Under the pieces are notes generated by a model. It saw nothing but the letters and a program-made list of their open reading frames with translations, ran no database searches and had not been told where the DNA came from. Shown one piece after another: positions 32,897-41,400 of a DNA stretch of 47,307 bases. The DNA comes from Williamsia sp. (GTDB lineage: Bacteria; Bacteroidota; Bacteroidia; Chitinophagales; Chitinophagaceae), in NCBI GenBank assembly GCA_015069695.1, contig JADCRZ010000049.1:1-47307 (forward strand). Reading direction: 5' to 3'. Position 1 is the stretch's first letter; every line of letters begins with the position of its first letter. A program made the position numbers and the translations under genes.

Positions 32897-34294
32897 TTAC
32901 AGCTGTTCAGCCAGGCGCTCTTCGTAACCGTTCTTGCTGGTAGGAACCAGGAGCGTACCTTGTACATATTTTTCATTGTGCTGGGTTGCATCCAGTCCCA
33001 TTTCTTCTTCTTGTGTGCTTACGCGCATGGGTACCACCAGGTTGATGAATTTAAAGATCAGGTAAGATACCACAAAGCTGTAGGTAACGACGATGAGCAG
33101 GGCTTTGAACTGGGTGAAGAAGAAAGAAAAATTTCCGTAGAACAGCCCGTCGTTACCGGCGCCATTGACAGTTTTGGTAGCGAAGATTCCGGTCATCAGC
33201 ATACCAACCATACCGCCGATACCATGGCAGGGGAATACGTCAAGGGTATCGTCCAGGGTAGATTTTGATTTGTAGTAAACAGCCAGGTTTGAGATGATAG
33301 CTGCTACCACGCCGATAAAGATACTCTGTGGAATGGCTACAAAACCGGCTGCGGGCGTAATGGCAACGAGGCCAACTACCGCACCAATGCAAAATCCAAG
33401 TACAGATGGTTTTTTGCCTCTGAGTACATCAAAGAACATCCAGGAGCAACCGGCGGCGGCGGCGGCGGTGTTGGTTGTTGCAAAAGCCGAGACGGAAAGG
33501 GGAGAAGCGGCCAGGGCACTGCCTGCATTGAAGCCGAACCAGCCAAACCACAGCAAACCGGTACCGATCAGTACGTAAGGGATATTTGCAGGCGGAATTT
33601 CTTTGTGTTCCAGGTGAACCTGGCGGCGTTTCAATACCAGTGCACCGGCCAGGGCAGCGCAACCGGCAGAGATATGTACTACGGTACCACCGGCAAAGTC
33701 AAGCACGCCCATTTTATACAGGAAGCCTTCCGGGTGCCAGCTCCAGTGTGCCAGCGGAGCATATACCAGCAGACTGAACAGGGCAATAAAAAGGATGTAG
33801 GAAGTAAAGCGGATGCGTTCTGCAACGGCGCCTACGACCAGGCCGGGCGTAATGATCGCAAACATCAACTGGAACAGGGAAAACAGGAGCAGGGGGATGG
33901 TGAGGGCTGTACCACCATGCAAAACCGGGGCCCCCGAGGCAACACCTTTAAAAAACAGAAAAGTGGACGGGTTTCCGATCCAGCCTCCGATTGAATCGCC
34001 GAAAGAAAGGCTGAATCCAACCACCACCCATAAAATGCTTACAACGCCGGCGGCCACCACACTTTTGATCATCGTAGAGATCACGTTTTTGCGATGCACC
34101 ATACCGCCATAGAAAAATGCAAGTCCGGGTGTCATTAAAAATACCAGGGCAGTTGCTACAATCATCCATGCAACATCAGCGCCATTGTATTTGCCCTCGT
34201 CGAAAAGAGGCAGGGAAGGAACAAACATAGCAACAACGGCAACAATTGCCAGAATCACAAAGGGAGCTGCTTGTTTAAAGGTCATTTTTGCCAT
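32897..34294 (-). CDS. amt: Ammonium transporter (Amt family)
   Basis: A 465-residue Amt/MEP/Rh channel for ammonium uptake across the inner membrane. About eleven membrane segments are visible. Family motifs include the early FMTPGLAFFYGGMVHRKNV, the central DFAGGTVVHISAGCAALAGALVLKRR (with one of the conserved pore histidines), GTGLLWFGWFGFNAGSA, and DVFPCHGIGGMVGML with the second pore histidine. It has an N-terminal hydrophobic segment before the first helix, as in periplasm-facing Amt. No PII (glnB/glnK) gene is adjacent, unlike in many bacteria. The minus-strand box TAATTTTG at 34351-34358 may be its -7 element. Confidence 0.95.
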   Translation of the reverse strand: MAKMTFKQAAPFVILAIVAVVAMFVPSLPLFDEGKYNGADVAWMIVATALVFLMTPGLAFFYGGMVHRKNVISTMIKSVVAAGVVSILWVVVGFSLSFGDSIGGWIGNPSTFLFFKGVASGAPVLHGGTALTIPLLLFSLFQLMFAIITPGLVVGAVAERIRFTSYILFIALFSLLVYAPLAHWSWHPEGFLYKMGVLDFAGGTVVHISAGCAALAGALVLKRRQVHLEHKEIPPANIPYVLIGTGLLWFGWFGFNAGSALAASPLSVSAFATTNTAAAAAGCSWMFFDVLRGKKPSVLGFCIGAVVGLVAITPAAGFVAIPQSIFIGVVAAIISNLAVYYKSKSTLDDTLDVFPCHGIGGMVGMLMTGIFATKTVNGAGNDGLFYGNFSFFFTQFKALLIVVTYSFVVSYLIFKFINLVVPMRVSTQEEEMGLDATQHNEKYVQGTLLVPTSKNGYEERLAEQL

Positions 34295-34350
34295 AACAGA
34301 ACTTTTGCATTAAAGAATTTACTATATAAAATATAAAAATAAAATTAAGA

Positions 34351-34358
34351 CAAAATTA
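34351..34358 (-). promoter_or_regulatory. Candidate -7 element of amt
   Basis: The minus strand reads TAATTTTG, an exact TAnnTTTG match, in an A/T-rich stretch 57 bases before the ATG. No -33 TTTG is found at the usual spacing, so activation by a regulator is possible. Confidence 0.35.
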
Positions 34359-34519
34359 TATTGTAGAAACATGTCCACACATATTTTAATTTCACTAATC
34401 ACATGTTATGCCCATATGAAAATTTATTATGTATTGTAATGAAGGAATTGAAGAGAAATAATCTTCATGAAACCAACCATGGTGGCGCGTTGGAGTTGAA
34501 GATGTGGGTTTTAAATGCA

Positions 34520-34554
34520 GAAGGCCTTTTCTCAAAATTAGAGAAAAGGCCTTC
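34520..34554. terminator. Terminator after gltD
   Basis: A perfect 14-bp stem (GAAGGCCTTTTCTC, 34520-34533, with 34541-34554) around a seven-base loop. It lies 68 bases beyond the gltD stop codon. The T-run on the minus strand is imperfect, but the stem is strong. Confidence 0.7.
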
Positions 34555-34621
34555 AACTGATGAAGAAAAAATTAATTTGATTGGTGGCTTAGAATGGCTG
34601 CAAATTTGCATGCCACCGTTT

Positions 34622-36079
34622 TTAAACTGCAATCAGGTTCTGGTCTTTTGTTTCCAGGGCTGATTTGCCCCCGCTCAGGTACTCATCCACCTTGCGGGCG
34701 CATTCCCTTCCCTCACTGATGGCCCATACCACCAGCGACTGGCCCCGGCGCATATCACCGGCAGAAAAGATTTTGGAAATATTGGTCTGATAAGATTTTT
34801 CTGTCGCCTTCACATTTTTCCTTTCGTCCCGGTCGATCCCCAATTCGGAAAGCATGCCTTCCTGTTGCGGATGTAAAAAGCCCATAGCGAGCAGTGCCAG
34901 TTCGCAGGGCATCTCCACTTCGTTCTTGATCGAAGGGCGGCCGTTTACCAGGTTGTCATAATCCAATTCGGCTACTTTCAGGGCGCGGAGGTTTCCGTTT
35001 TCATCACCCAGGAATTCCATGGTCTGCATAGCCCAGTGCCGCTCAGCGCCTTCTTCGTGGGAGGAAGAGGTTTTCAAGGTCATCGGGTAAACCGGCCAGG
35101 GCATTTCTGTTGTCCTGCGTTCGGGCGGACGGCGCAGCAGCTCAAACTGGGTCACACTTTTGGCGCCATGCCGGTTAGAAGTACCTACGCAATCGCTGCC
35201 GGTGTCACCCCCGCCAATCACTACCACGTTTTTGCCCGTGGCCCAGATGTCCTGCTCCTGTATGGAACGGCCAGCCACTCTTTTATTTTGCTGTTTCAAA
35301 AACTCCATGGCGAAATAGACACCTTTCAACTGGCGGCCCGCTACGGGCAGATCACGCGGAATGGTACTGCCACCCGCCAGCACGATCGCCTGGTATTCTC
35401 TCAGCACATCGTTCACAGCTATATTTCTGCCTACTTCTGCATTGCATTTAAAAACAACCCCTTCTTCTTCCATGATCTTCAGGCGCCTGTCGATCACCCA
35501 TTTTTCCAGCTTGAAATCAGGAATGCCATAGCGCAGCAATCCGCCCGGCGCATCATCGCGCTCAAAAACAGTTACCGAATGCCCGGCATAGTTCAGCTGC
35601 GCTGCTGCTGCCAGTCCGGCCGGTCCGGAACCAATCACCGCTACTTTTTTCCCTGACCGTACATGCTGCCGGCGGGGCTGTACATATCCTTTGTCAAACG
35701 CGATCTCGATAATGTGTTTTTCGATCTCTTCGATGGTAATGGCAGGCTGGTTGATGCCCAGTACACAGCTGGATTCGCAGGGGGCCGGACAAATGCGGCC
35801 GGTGAATTCAGGAAAGTTGTTGGTGGAGCGCAAGATCTCGTAGGCTTCCAGCCAGTTCTTGCGGTACACGGCATCATTGAATTCTGGAATGATGTTTCCG
35901 AGCGGACAGCCATGATGACAAAAAGGAATGCCGCAATCCATGCAGCGTGCTGCCTGCTGGTTCAGCTTTTCATCCGGAAAGCGCTCAACAAATTCATTGT
36001 AATCCTTGACCCTTTCCTGCGGAGGCCTTTTTGCCGGCAGCTCCCGCGTAAACTCTAAAAAACCTGTGGGTTTACCCAT
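34622..36079 (-). CDS. gltD: Glutamate synthase small (beta) subunit
   Basis: A 485-residue NADPH-oxidising subunit that feeds electrons to GltB for glutamate synthesis from glutamine and 2-oxoglutarate. The N-terminal part carries the cysteines for two 4Fe-4S clusters: Cys46, 49, 54 and 58 (CMDCGIPFCHHGC) and Cys97, 101 and 105 (CPAPCESSC). The FAD motif VIGSGPAGLAAAAQLNYAG lies at about 148-166, the NADPH motif VIGGGDTGSDCVG at about 285-297, and the C-terminal FAD contact IFSAGDMRRGQSLVVWAI near 438-455. All are complete. It is encoded 140 bases downstream of gltB on the same strand. Confidence 0.96.
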   Translation of the reverse strand: MGKPTGFLEFTRELPAKRPPQERVKDYNEFVERFPDEKLNQQAARCMDCGIPFCHHGCPLGNIIPEFNDAVYRKNWLEAYEILRSTNNFPEFTGRICPAPCESSCVLGINQPAITIEEIEKHIIEIAFDKGYVQPRRQHVRSGKKVAVIGSGPAGLAAAAQLNYAGHSVTVFERDDAPGGLLRYGIPDFKLEKWVIDRRLKIMEEEGVVFKCNAEVGRNIAVNDVLREYQAIVLAGGSTIPRDLPVAGRQLKGVYFAMEFLKQQNKRVAGRSIQEQDIWATGKNVVVIGGGDTGSDCVGTSNRHGAKSVTQFELLRRPPERRTTEMPWPVYPMTLKTSSSHEEGAERHWAMQTMEFLGDENGNLRALKVAELDYDNLVNGRPSIKNEVEMPCELALLAMGFLHPQQEGMLSELGIDRDERKNVKATEKSYQTNISKIFSAGDMRRGQSLVVWAISEGRECARKVDEYLSGGKSALETKDQNLIAV

Positions 36080-36142
36080 AATTGTAGACCTGATTAACTA
36101 TTAACTGAATGGAATGATGAAATCATAAATAATGCTCTGCTT

Positions 36143-36180
36143 ACCCACCCCTATCACTCCCAGGAGGGGTAGGGGTGGGT
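36143..36180. repeat. G/C-rich hairpin between gltB and gltD
   Basis: ACCCACCCCTA (36143-36153) is the exact reverse complement of TAGGGGTGGGT (36170-36180), with a second short TCC/GGA stem inside. It resembles 'CCCACCCCTA'-type intergenic palindromes that I know from other Bacteroidota, which suggests a dispersed repeat. It may weaken read-through or stabilise the upstream message. Confidence 0.55.
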
Positions 36181-36219
36181 TGCAAGGCAGCGTGCGAAAA
36201 TTCATAGACCTTTAAACAG

Positions 36220-39200
36220 TCATGCATTTTGCTTCACCGTCTCGCTCTTTAGCTGCAATACTTTTTTGTAATCTTTGGGGAATACTTTTTTAAAGTTGCG
36301 CAGTTGGTTCTCAAAATCTTCGAGGATAAAACTAGCCACCGTACTCCGGGTAAATTGTGCGTGTTTGCTGATCATTTCCTGCAGGAACTGGCTGTCTTCT
36401 TCGTCGAGCGGATCATTGATGTCCACCATTTCGGTATTGCACAGCACAGAGAACTGGTTATTTACATCGTAGACATAGGCAATCCCGCCGCTCATGCCAG
36501 CTGCAAAATTTCGGCCTGTTTCCCCAAGTATAACCACCCGTCCGCCCGTCATGTATTCGCAGCCATGGTCGCCCACGCCTTCTACCACTACGCGGGCACC
36601 CGAATTGCGGACACCAAAACGTTCGCCGGCTTTTCCGCGGATAAACGCTTCACCGGAAGTTGCCCCGTAAAGGGCCACGTTGCCGATGATAATGTTTTCT
36701 GCCGGAACAAAACCTGCATTGCGCGAAGGGTAAACAGTTAACCTGGCTCCGCTCAACCCCTTGCCGAAATAATCGTTCGAATCGCCTTCCAGCTCCAGCG
36801 TTACACCCCTTGTGTTAAATGCACCAAAGCTTTGTCCGGCTGTACCGGTGAATTTAAAATGAATGGTATCATCCGGCAGTCCCTGCGCCCGGTATTTTTT
36901 TGAGATCTCGTTGGAAAGAATGGTTCCTGCTGTGCGATCCGTGTTCTTGATAGAAAATTCTGCATACACTTTTTGCTGGTCCCTGAGGGCCGGTTGAGCA
37001 GCTTCCAGCAGTTTCCAGTCCAGCACCCCGTTCAGGCCATGATCCTGTTCCTCTGTTTTATGCAGACCAGTGTACAGGGAAGCAGGCTCTTTGTAGATGA
37101 TCGGAAGAAGATCCAGTTTTTTATATTTCCAGTGGCTGATGCTGTCCTTTGGCTCCAGGAATTCTACCTGTCCGACCATTTCGTTGACGGTTCTGAAACC
37201 CAGCTCAGCCATGATTTCGCGGAACTCTTCGGCCAGAAATTTAAAGAAGTTGACAACATGATCGGCTTGTCCGGTAAACTGCTCCCTGAGTTTCGGATCC
37301 TGGGTGGCTACACCAACCGGACAGGTATTCAGGTGGCATTTGCGCATCATGATACAGCCTTCAACTACAAGTGCCGCAGTGGCCACACCCCATTCTTCTG
37401 CACCCAGCAGGGTGGCAACAGCAATATCTCTGCCTGTACGGAGCTGCCCGTCGGTTTGCACCACTACACGGCTGCGCAGTTTGTTTCTTACCAGGGTCTG
37501 GTGTGTTTCAGCCAATCCCAGTTCCCAGGGCAACCCGGCATGTTTGATCGAGCTTAAGGGCGAAGCGCCTGTACCGCCATCATGACCGGCAATCAGGATC
37601 ACATCTGCTTTGGCTTTGGCCACGCCGGCAGCAATGGTGCCTACACCCGCTTTGGAAACCAGCTTTACATTGATCCTTGCCTGGCGGTTGGCATTCTTCA
37701 GGTCGAAGATAAGTTGCGCCAGGTCTTCAATAGAGTAAATATCGTGGTGGGGAGGCGGCGAAATCAACCCAACGCCTGGTGTAGAGTGACGGGTCTTTCC
37801 GATCCAGTCATCTACTTTATGACCTGGCAGTTGTCCGCCTTCACCTGGTTTAGCCCCTTGTGCCATTTTGATCTGCAGCTCGTCGGCTTCGGTCAGGTAA
37901 AGACTTGTTACGCCAAAACGGGCAGAAGCAACCTGCTTGATGGCCGAGCGTTTTGAATCGCCGTTTGCATCGAGGTTGTACCTGATCTCATCTTCTCCGC
38001 CTTCACCGGTATTGCTCTTGGCTCCGATCCGGTTCATGGCTACTGCCAGCGTGGTATGCGCTTCCCAGGAGATAGAGCCAAAGCTCATGGCGCCTGTAGC
38101 AAAGCGTTTCAGGATGCCTTCAATGGGTTCTACCTCATGAAGCGGAATAGAAGGCCGGTTGCGTTTAAACTTAAACAAGCTCCGCAGGGTGCAGGCTTTT
38201 TCATCCTGCTCGTTGATGGCTTTTGAATATTTTTTAAACACCCCGTAATCATTCATGCGGGTAGAATGTTGCAGCAGGTGAATGGTCTGCGGATTGAACA
38301 GGTGATACTCCCCTTTGCGCTTCCACTGGTAAACGCCGCCGGTAGTAAGGCGGTCGACCGGGATCGTTTTTTTACTGAATGCAAAATGGTGCTTGGTAAG
38401 TGTTTCGCGTGCGATCTCATCCAGTCCCATGCCTTCAATGCGGGAGATGGCGCCGGTAAAATATTTGTTGACGACATCCTTGTTCAACCCAATGATCTCA
38501 AATATCTGGGCACCCTGGTACGATTGCAGGGTAGAGATCCCCATTTTAGAAAATACTTTGAGCAGGCCGTCGCAAACAGCTTTGATATAATTCTTTTTCA
38601 GGTGATCAACTTCCATGTTTGTTTCCAGCTTGCCGGATAGTTTCATATCGCGGATGGTGGAAAGCGCCAGGTAAGGATTGACGGCGGTTGCGCCAAATCC
38701 CAGCAGACAGGCAAAATGGTGCACTTCCCATACGTCGCCGCATTCTATGACCAGTCCGACTTTTCCGCGGAGTCCTTTGCGGATCAGGTGATGATGAACA
38801 GCAGCGGTGGCCAGCAGGGAAGGAATAGCAGCATGATAAGAATCGATGGCGCGGTCAGAAAGGATCAGCACCTTAAATCCATCTTCCACTGCATCTACGG
38901 CATAGCGGCAAAGCCTGTCAAGCCCTCTTTGCAGCGAGCCCGGTTTTTCATCCGCAATAAAATAGAGTTGCAGGGTTTTGGCTTGGAAGATTTGCTTGTC
39001 GATCGAACGGAGTTTTTCCAGTTCGTGGTTGGTGAGCACCGGGTGTTGCAGGGCGACGCTGTTGCTCACGGTTTCATCTTCTACCAGCAGGTTGCCGCTG
39101 TTGCCCGCAAAGGTTGAAAGCGACATCACGAGCCGCTCGCGGATCGGATCGATCGGCGGGTTGGTAACCTGTGCGAACAGTTGTTTGAAATAACTGCTGA

Positions 39201-40740
39201 GGTGCTGGGGCTGGTCGCTCAGCACGGCCAGCGGAACATCCGTGCCCATGGAACCGATCGGCTCTTTGCCGTCAAGTGCCATCGGACTGATGATCATTTC
39301 CTGGTCTTCTGATGTATAGCCAAAAACCTTTTGATAGGTAAAGACCTGCTCGTGTTCCAAATGGGTAAACGATACACGGGGCTCGGGCAGTTCTTCGAGC
39401 CTGATCTTATTTTTATTCAGCCATTCGCTGTAAGGCTTGCGCGAACAGATTTCTTTTTTTAGTTCTTCATCGCTGATGATCTTGCCTTGTTCCAGGTCAA
39501 CCACAAACATTTTACCGGGCTGCAGGCGGCCTTTTTCTTTGATGGTGGCGGGATCAACCGGCAGCACACCAGTTTCCGATGCCATGATCACGCGGTCATC
39601 TGTGGTAACACAGTAGCGGGAGGGACGAAGTCCATTGCGATCAAGCGTAGCGCCGATCATTTTCCCGTCTGTAAAGGAGATAGAAGCCGGCCCGTCCCAG
39701 GGCTCCATGAAGGAAGAATGAAATTCGTAGAATGCTTTTTTCTCTGCATCCATTTGCTCATTGCCATCCCAGGCCTCGGGGATCAGCATCATCATTACAT
39801 GAGGCAGCGAGCGGCCGCACATGGTAAGCAGTTCGATCATATTGTCAAGGCAGGCAGAATCTGATTGTCCTTGCGTAATGATCGGCAGTAGCATGTCCAT
39901 TTCCTGCTGTGTGAAGTAGGGAGAATGGAATCCTTTTTCGCTGGTGCGCAGCCAGTTCAGGTTGCCCTGCAGGGTATTGATCTCACCGTTGTGGGCGATG
40001 TAACGGAAAGGCTGGGCCAGTTTCCAGGAAGGAAAGGTATTGGTCGCAAAGCGGGAGTGGATCAGCCCAAAAGCCGATACCACCCGTTTGTTGCTCAGGT
40101 CTGTAAAATATTCGCGTACCTGCAAACTGGTGAGCTGTCCTTTGTATACAACAGTTTTGTATGAAAGTGAAGCCACATAAAACCCGATCGCATCTCTTCT
40201 CACGGTACTTTCGATGGTGTGATTGGCATAATTGCGCAGCACAAACAGCTTCCGTTCAAAATCTTCGGGGTTGTGGATGTGATCAGGACTGGCGATAAAA
40301 ACCTGCTCTATTTCAGGTTCTACCGAGAGGGCTGTTGCGCCAATATCGGATTGGTTGACCGGTACCTTGCGGTACACCAGGATTTCGAGTCCGAGCTTTT
40401 CCGCGCAGCGGTTAAAGATGTCGCGGCATTCTTCACGCAGCCGGAGATCTTTGGGAAAGAAGACTACACCCACACCGTATTTGCCAAAAGGTGGCAGATG
40501 AATACCCAACTTGCTGCATTCATCAAAAAAGAATTCGTGGGGTGTCTGGATCAGGATGCCGGCACCATCGCCTGTGTTGTTTTCGCAGCCGCAGGCGCCG
40601 CGGTGTTCCATGTTTTCAAGAATGGTAAGTGCATCACTGATGATCTGGTGTGATTTGTTTCCTTTAATATTGGCCACAAAGCCAATTCCACACGCGTCGT
40701 GCTCAAATTGAGAAGAGTACAAACCGTAGTTACTTGCCAT
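36220..40740 (-). CDS. gltB: Glutamate synthase large (alpha) subunit
   Basis: A 1506-residue ferredoxin/NADPH-type glutamate synthase. The glutaminase domain starts after a short propeptide: Cys17 in HDACGIGFVANI should become the N-terminal nucleophile once the first 16 residues are cleaved. The central domain and FMN-binding synthase domain follow (SMSFGSISWEAHTTLAVAMNRIG, NTGEGGED, KPGEGGQLPGHKV, GHDGGTGASPLSS). The 3Fe-4S cysteines are in CIMMRKCHLNTCPVGVATQD (about residue 1145), and the C-terminal domain has the GxxGxxxG beta-helix repeats. No domain is missing. gltD follows after a hairpin. Confidence 0.97.
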   Translation of the reverse strand: MASNYGLYSSQFEHDACGIGFVANIKGNKSHQIISDALTILENMEHRGACGCENNTGDGAGILIQTPHEFFFDECSKLGIHLPPFGKYGVGVVFFPKDLRLREECRDIFNRCAEKLGLEILVYRKVPVNQSDIGATALSVEPEIEQVFIASPDHIHNPEDFERKLFVLRNYANHTIESTVRRDAIGFYVASLSYKTVVYKGQLTSLQVREYFTDLSNKRVVSAFGLIHSRFATNTFPSWKLAQPFRYIAHNGEINTLQGNLNWLRTSEKGFHSPYFTQQEMDMLLPIITQGQSDSACLDNMIELLTMCGRSLPHVMMMLIPEAWDGNEQMDAEKKAFYEFHSSFMEPWDGPASISFTDGKMIGATLDRNGLRPSRYCVTTDDRVIMASETGVLPVDPATIKEKGRLQPGKMFVVDLEQGKIISDEELKKEICSRKPYSEWLNKNKIRLEELPEPRVSFTHLEHEQVFTYQKVFGYTSEDQEMIISPMALDGKEPIGSMGTDVPLAVLSDQPQHLSSYFKQLFAQVTNPPIDPIRERLVMSLSTFAGNSGNLLVEDETVSNSVALQHPVLTNHELEKLRSIDKQIFQAKTLQLYFIADEKPGSLQRGLDRLCRYAVDAVEDGFKVLILSDRAIDSYHAAIPSLLATAAVHHHLIRKGLRGKVGLVIECGDVWEVHHFACLLGFGATAVNPYLALSTIRDMKLSGKLETNMEVDHLKKNYIKAVCDGLLKVFSKMGISTLQSYQGAQIFEIIGLNKDVVNKYFTGAISRIEGMGLDEIARETLTKHHFAFSKKTIPVDRLTTGGVYQWKRKGEYHLFNPQTIHLLQHSTRMNDYGVFKKYSKAINEQDEKACTLRSLFKFKRNRPSIPLHEVEPIEGILKRFATGAMSFGSISWEAHTTLAVAMNRIGAKSNTGEGGEDEIRYNLDANGDSKRSAIKQVASARFGVTSLYLTEADELQIKMAQGAKPGEGGQLPGHKVDDWIGKTRHSTPGVGLISPPPHHDIYSIEDLAQLIFDLKNANRQARINVKLVSKAGVGTIAAGVAKAKADVILIAGHDGGTGASPLSSIKHAGLPWELGLAETHQTLVRNKLRSRVVVQTDGQLRTGRDIAVATLLGAEEWGVATAALVVEGCIMMRKCHLNTCPVGVATQDPKLREQFTGQADHVVNFFKFLAEEFREIMAELGFRTVNEMVGQVEFLEPKDSISHWKYKKLDLLPIIYKEPASLYTGLHKTEEQDHGLNGVLDWKLLEAAQPALRDQQKVYAEFSIKNTDRTAGTILSNEISKKYRAQGLPDDTIHFKFTGTAGQSFGAFNTRGVTLELEGDSNDYFGKGLSGARLTVYPSRNAGFVPAENIIIGNVALYGATSGEAFIRGKAGERFGVRNSGARVVVEGVGDHGCEYMTGGRVVILGETGRNFAAGMSGGIAYVYDVNNQFSVLCNTEMVDINDPLDEEDSQFLQEMISKHAQFTRSTVASFILEDFENQLRNFKKVFPKDYKKVLQLKSETVKQNA

Positions 40741-40777
40741 CGTTGATTAGATATTTGGTGATTTTCAATACAGAATA

Positions 40778-40825
40778 ATGCCTATAATAAACTTATAGGC
40801 ATGTAATAGACTTTTTAGGCATGAC
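40778..40825 (-). promoter_or_regulatory. Operator-like AGGCAT repeat array upstream of gltB
   Basis: Three copies of a TTATAGGCATG-like motif lie upstream of gltB: one inverted (ATGCCTATAA, 40778-40787), one direct (TTATAGGCAT, 40793-40802) and one direct (TTTTTAGGCATG, 40812-40823). The first two form a perfect 10-bp inverted repeat around TAAAC. The GGC cores of the second and third are 20 bases apart, about two helical turns. The array begins 38 bases before the gltB start codon. This spacing looks like a repressor or activator binding region. The binding protein is unknown. Confidence 0.5.
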
Positions 40826-40913
40826 AAGCAACTTTTATAAAAATACAGAAAATTCATACAAGAAAAACAAAATGGTAACAATAATCTAAGCATAATATCG
40901 TATAGATCAGTTA

Positions 40914-40929
40914 ACTAACGGTTGTTAGT
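40914..40929. promoter_or_regulatory. Small inverted repeat in the gltB upstream region
   Basis: ACTAAC (40914-40919) and GTTAGT (40924-40929) form a 6-bp stem around GGTT. It lies between the DUF486 gene and gltB, which are on the same strand. It could be a weak terminator or a binding site, or chance. Confidence 0.3.
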
Positions 40930-41013
40930 ATTGTTGGTGCTTTTCTGTATTCAGCATGAAAAGAGCTGCTTTGCCATGGGGTGTGTGGCCAGGGATGGTA
41001 CAGGGGGCAGTAC

Positions 41014-41379
41014 TTATTTAAATGAAAAATAAACAGCTGCAATCAGGAATAAAAATACAAGCAGGTGGTTAAAGGTAAGGGCTTCTCCCTTGAAAAAGAT
41101 GCGGGAGAATACAACAAAAACCGTCAGCGTAATAACTTCCTGGATCACCTTGAGCTGGAACAGCGTAAACGGGCCTCCGTTCTCCTTATACCCGATCCGG
41201 TTTGCAGGCACCTGGAAACAGTATTCAAAAAAGGCCAGTCCCCAGCTGATCAGCACGATAATAAACAAGCCTGATTTTTTCAGCCAGCCCCATTCTTCAA
41301 ATTTGAGGTGTCCATACCAGGCGAGCGTCATAAATGAATTGGAGAGAATCAATAAACCGATCGTGAAAAATCCTTTCAT
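41014..41379 (-). CDS. DMT-superfamily small membrane protein (DUF486)
   Basis: A 121-residue membrane protein with four hydrophobic segments (about residues 4-22, 36-53, 74-94, 103-119), and the family's LSNSFMTLAWYGHLK near the first segment, PANRIGY in the middle loop and FTLFQLKVIQEVITLTVFVVFS in helix three. This is the DUF486 family of short DMT-type proteins. No substrate is known to me. The gene starts 21 bases after ilvA ends, on the same strand, so it may be read from the ilvA transcript, though a link to isoleucine synthesis is not obvious. Confidence 0.85.
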   Translation of the reverse strand: MKGFFTIGLLILSNSFMTLAWYGHLKFEEWGWLKKSGLFIIVLISWGLAFFEYCFQVPANRIGYKENGGPFTLFQLKVIQEVITLTVFVVFSRIFFKGEALTFNHLLVFLFLIAAVYFSFK

Positions 41380-41400
41380 GTTTGCTTTGCTGTTTCGTCA

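Larger units (their letters stand above)
34295..34621. other. Intergenic region between amt and gltD
   Basis: This 327-base region contains the amt promoter area (very A/T-rich, 34310-34400) and the gltD terminator hairpin (34520-34554). A plus-strand frame (34403-34663) encodes a peptide with no recognisable domain. It runs through the terminator and into gltD, so I do not call it. Confidence 0.6.

Noticed and set aside
34403-34663. Possible small plus-strand gene between amt and gltD
   Set aside because: It crosses the gltD terminator and overlaps the gltD coding end, and the peptide has no recognisable family.
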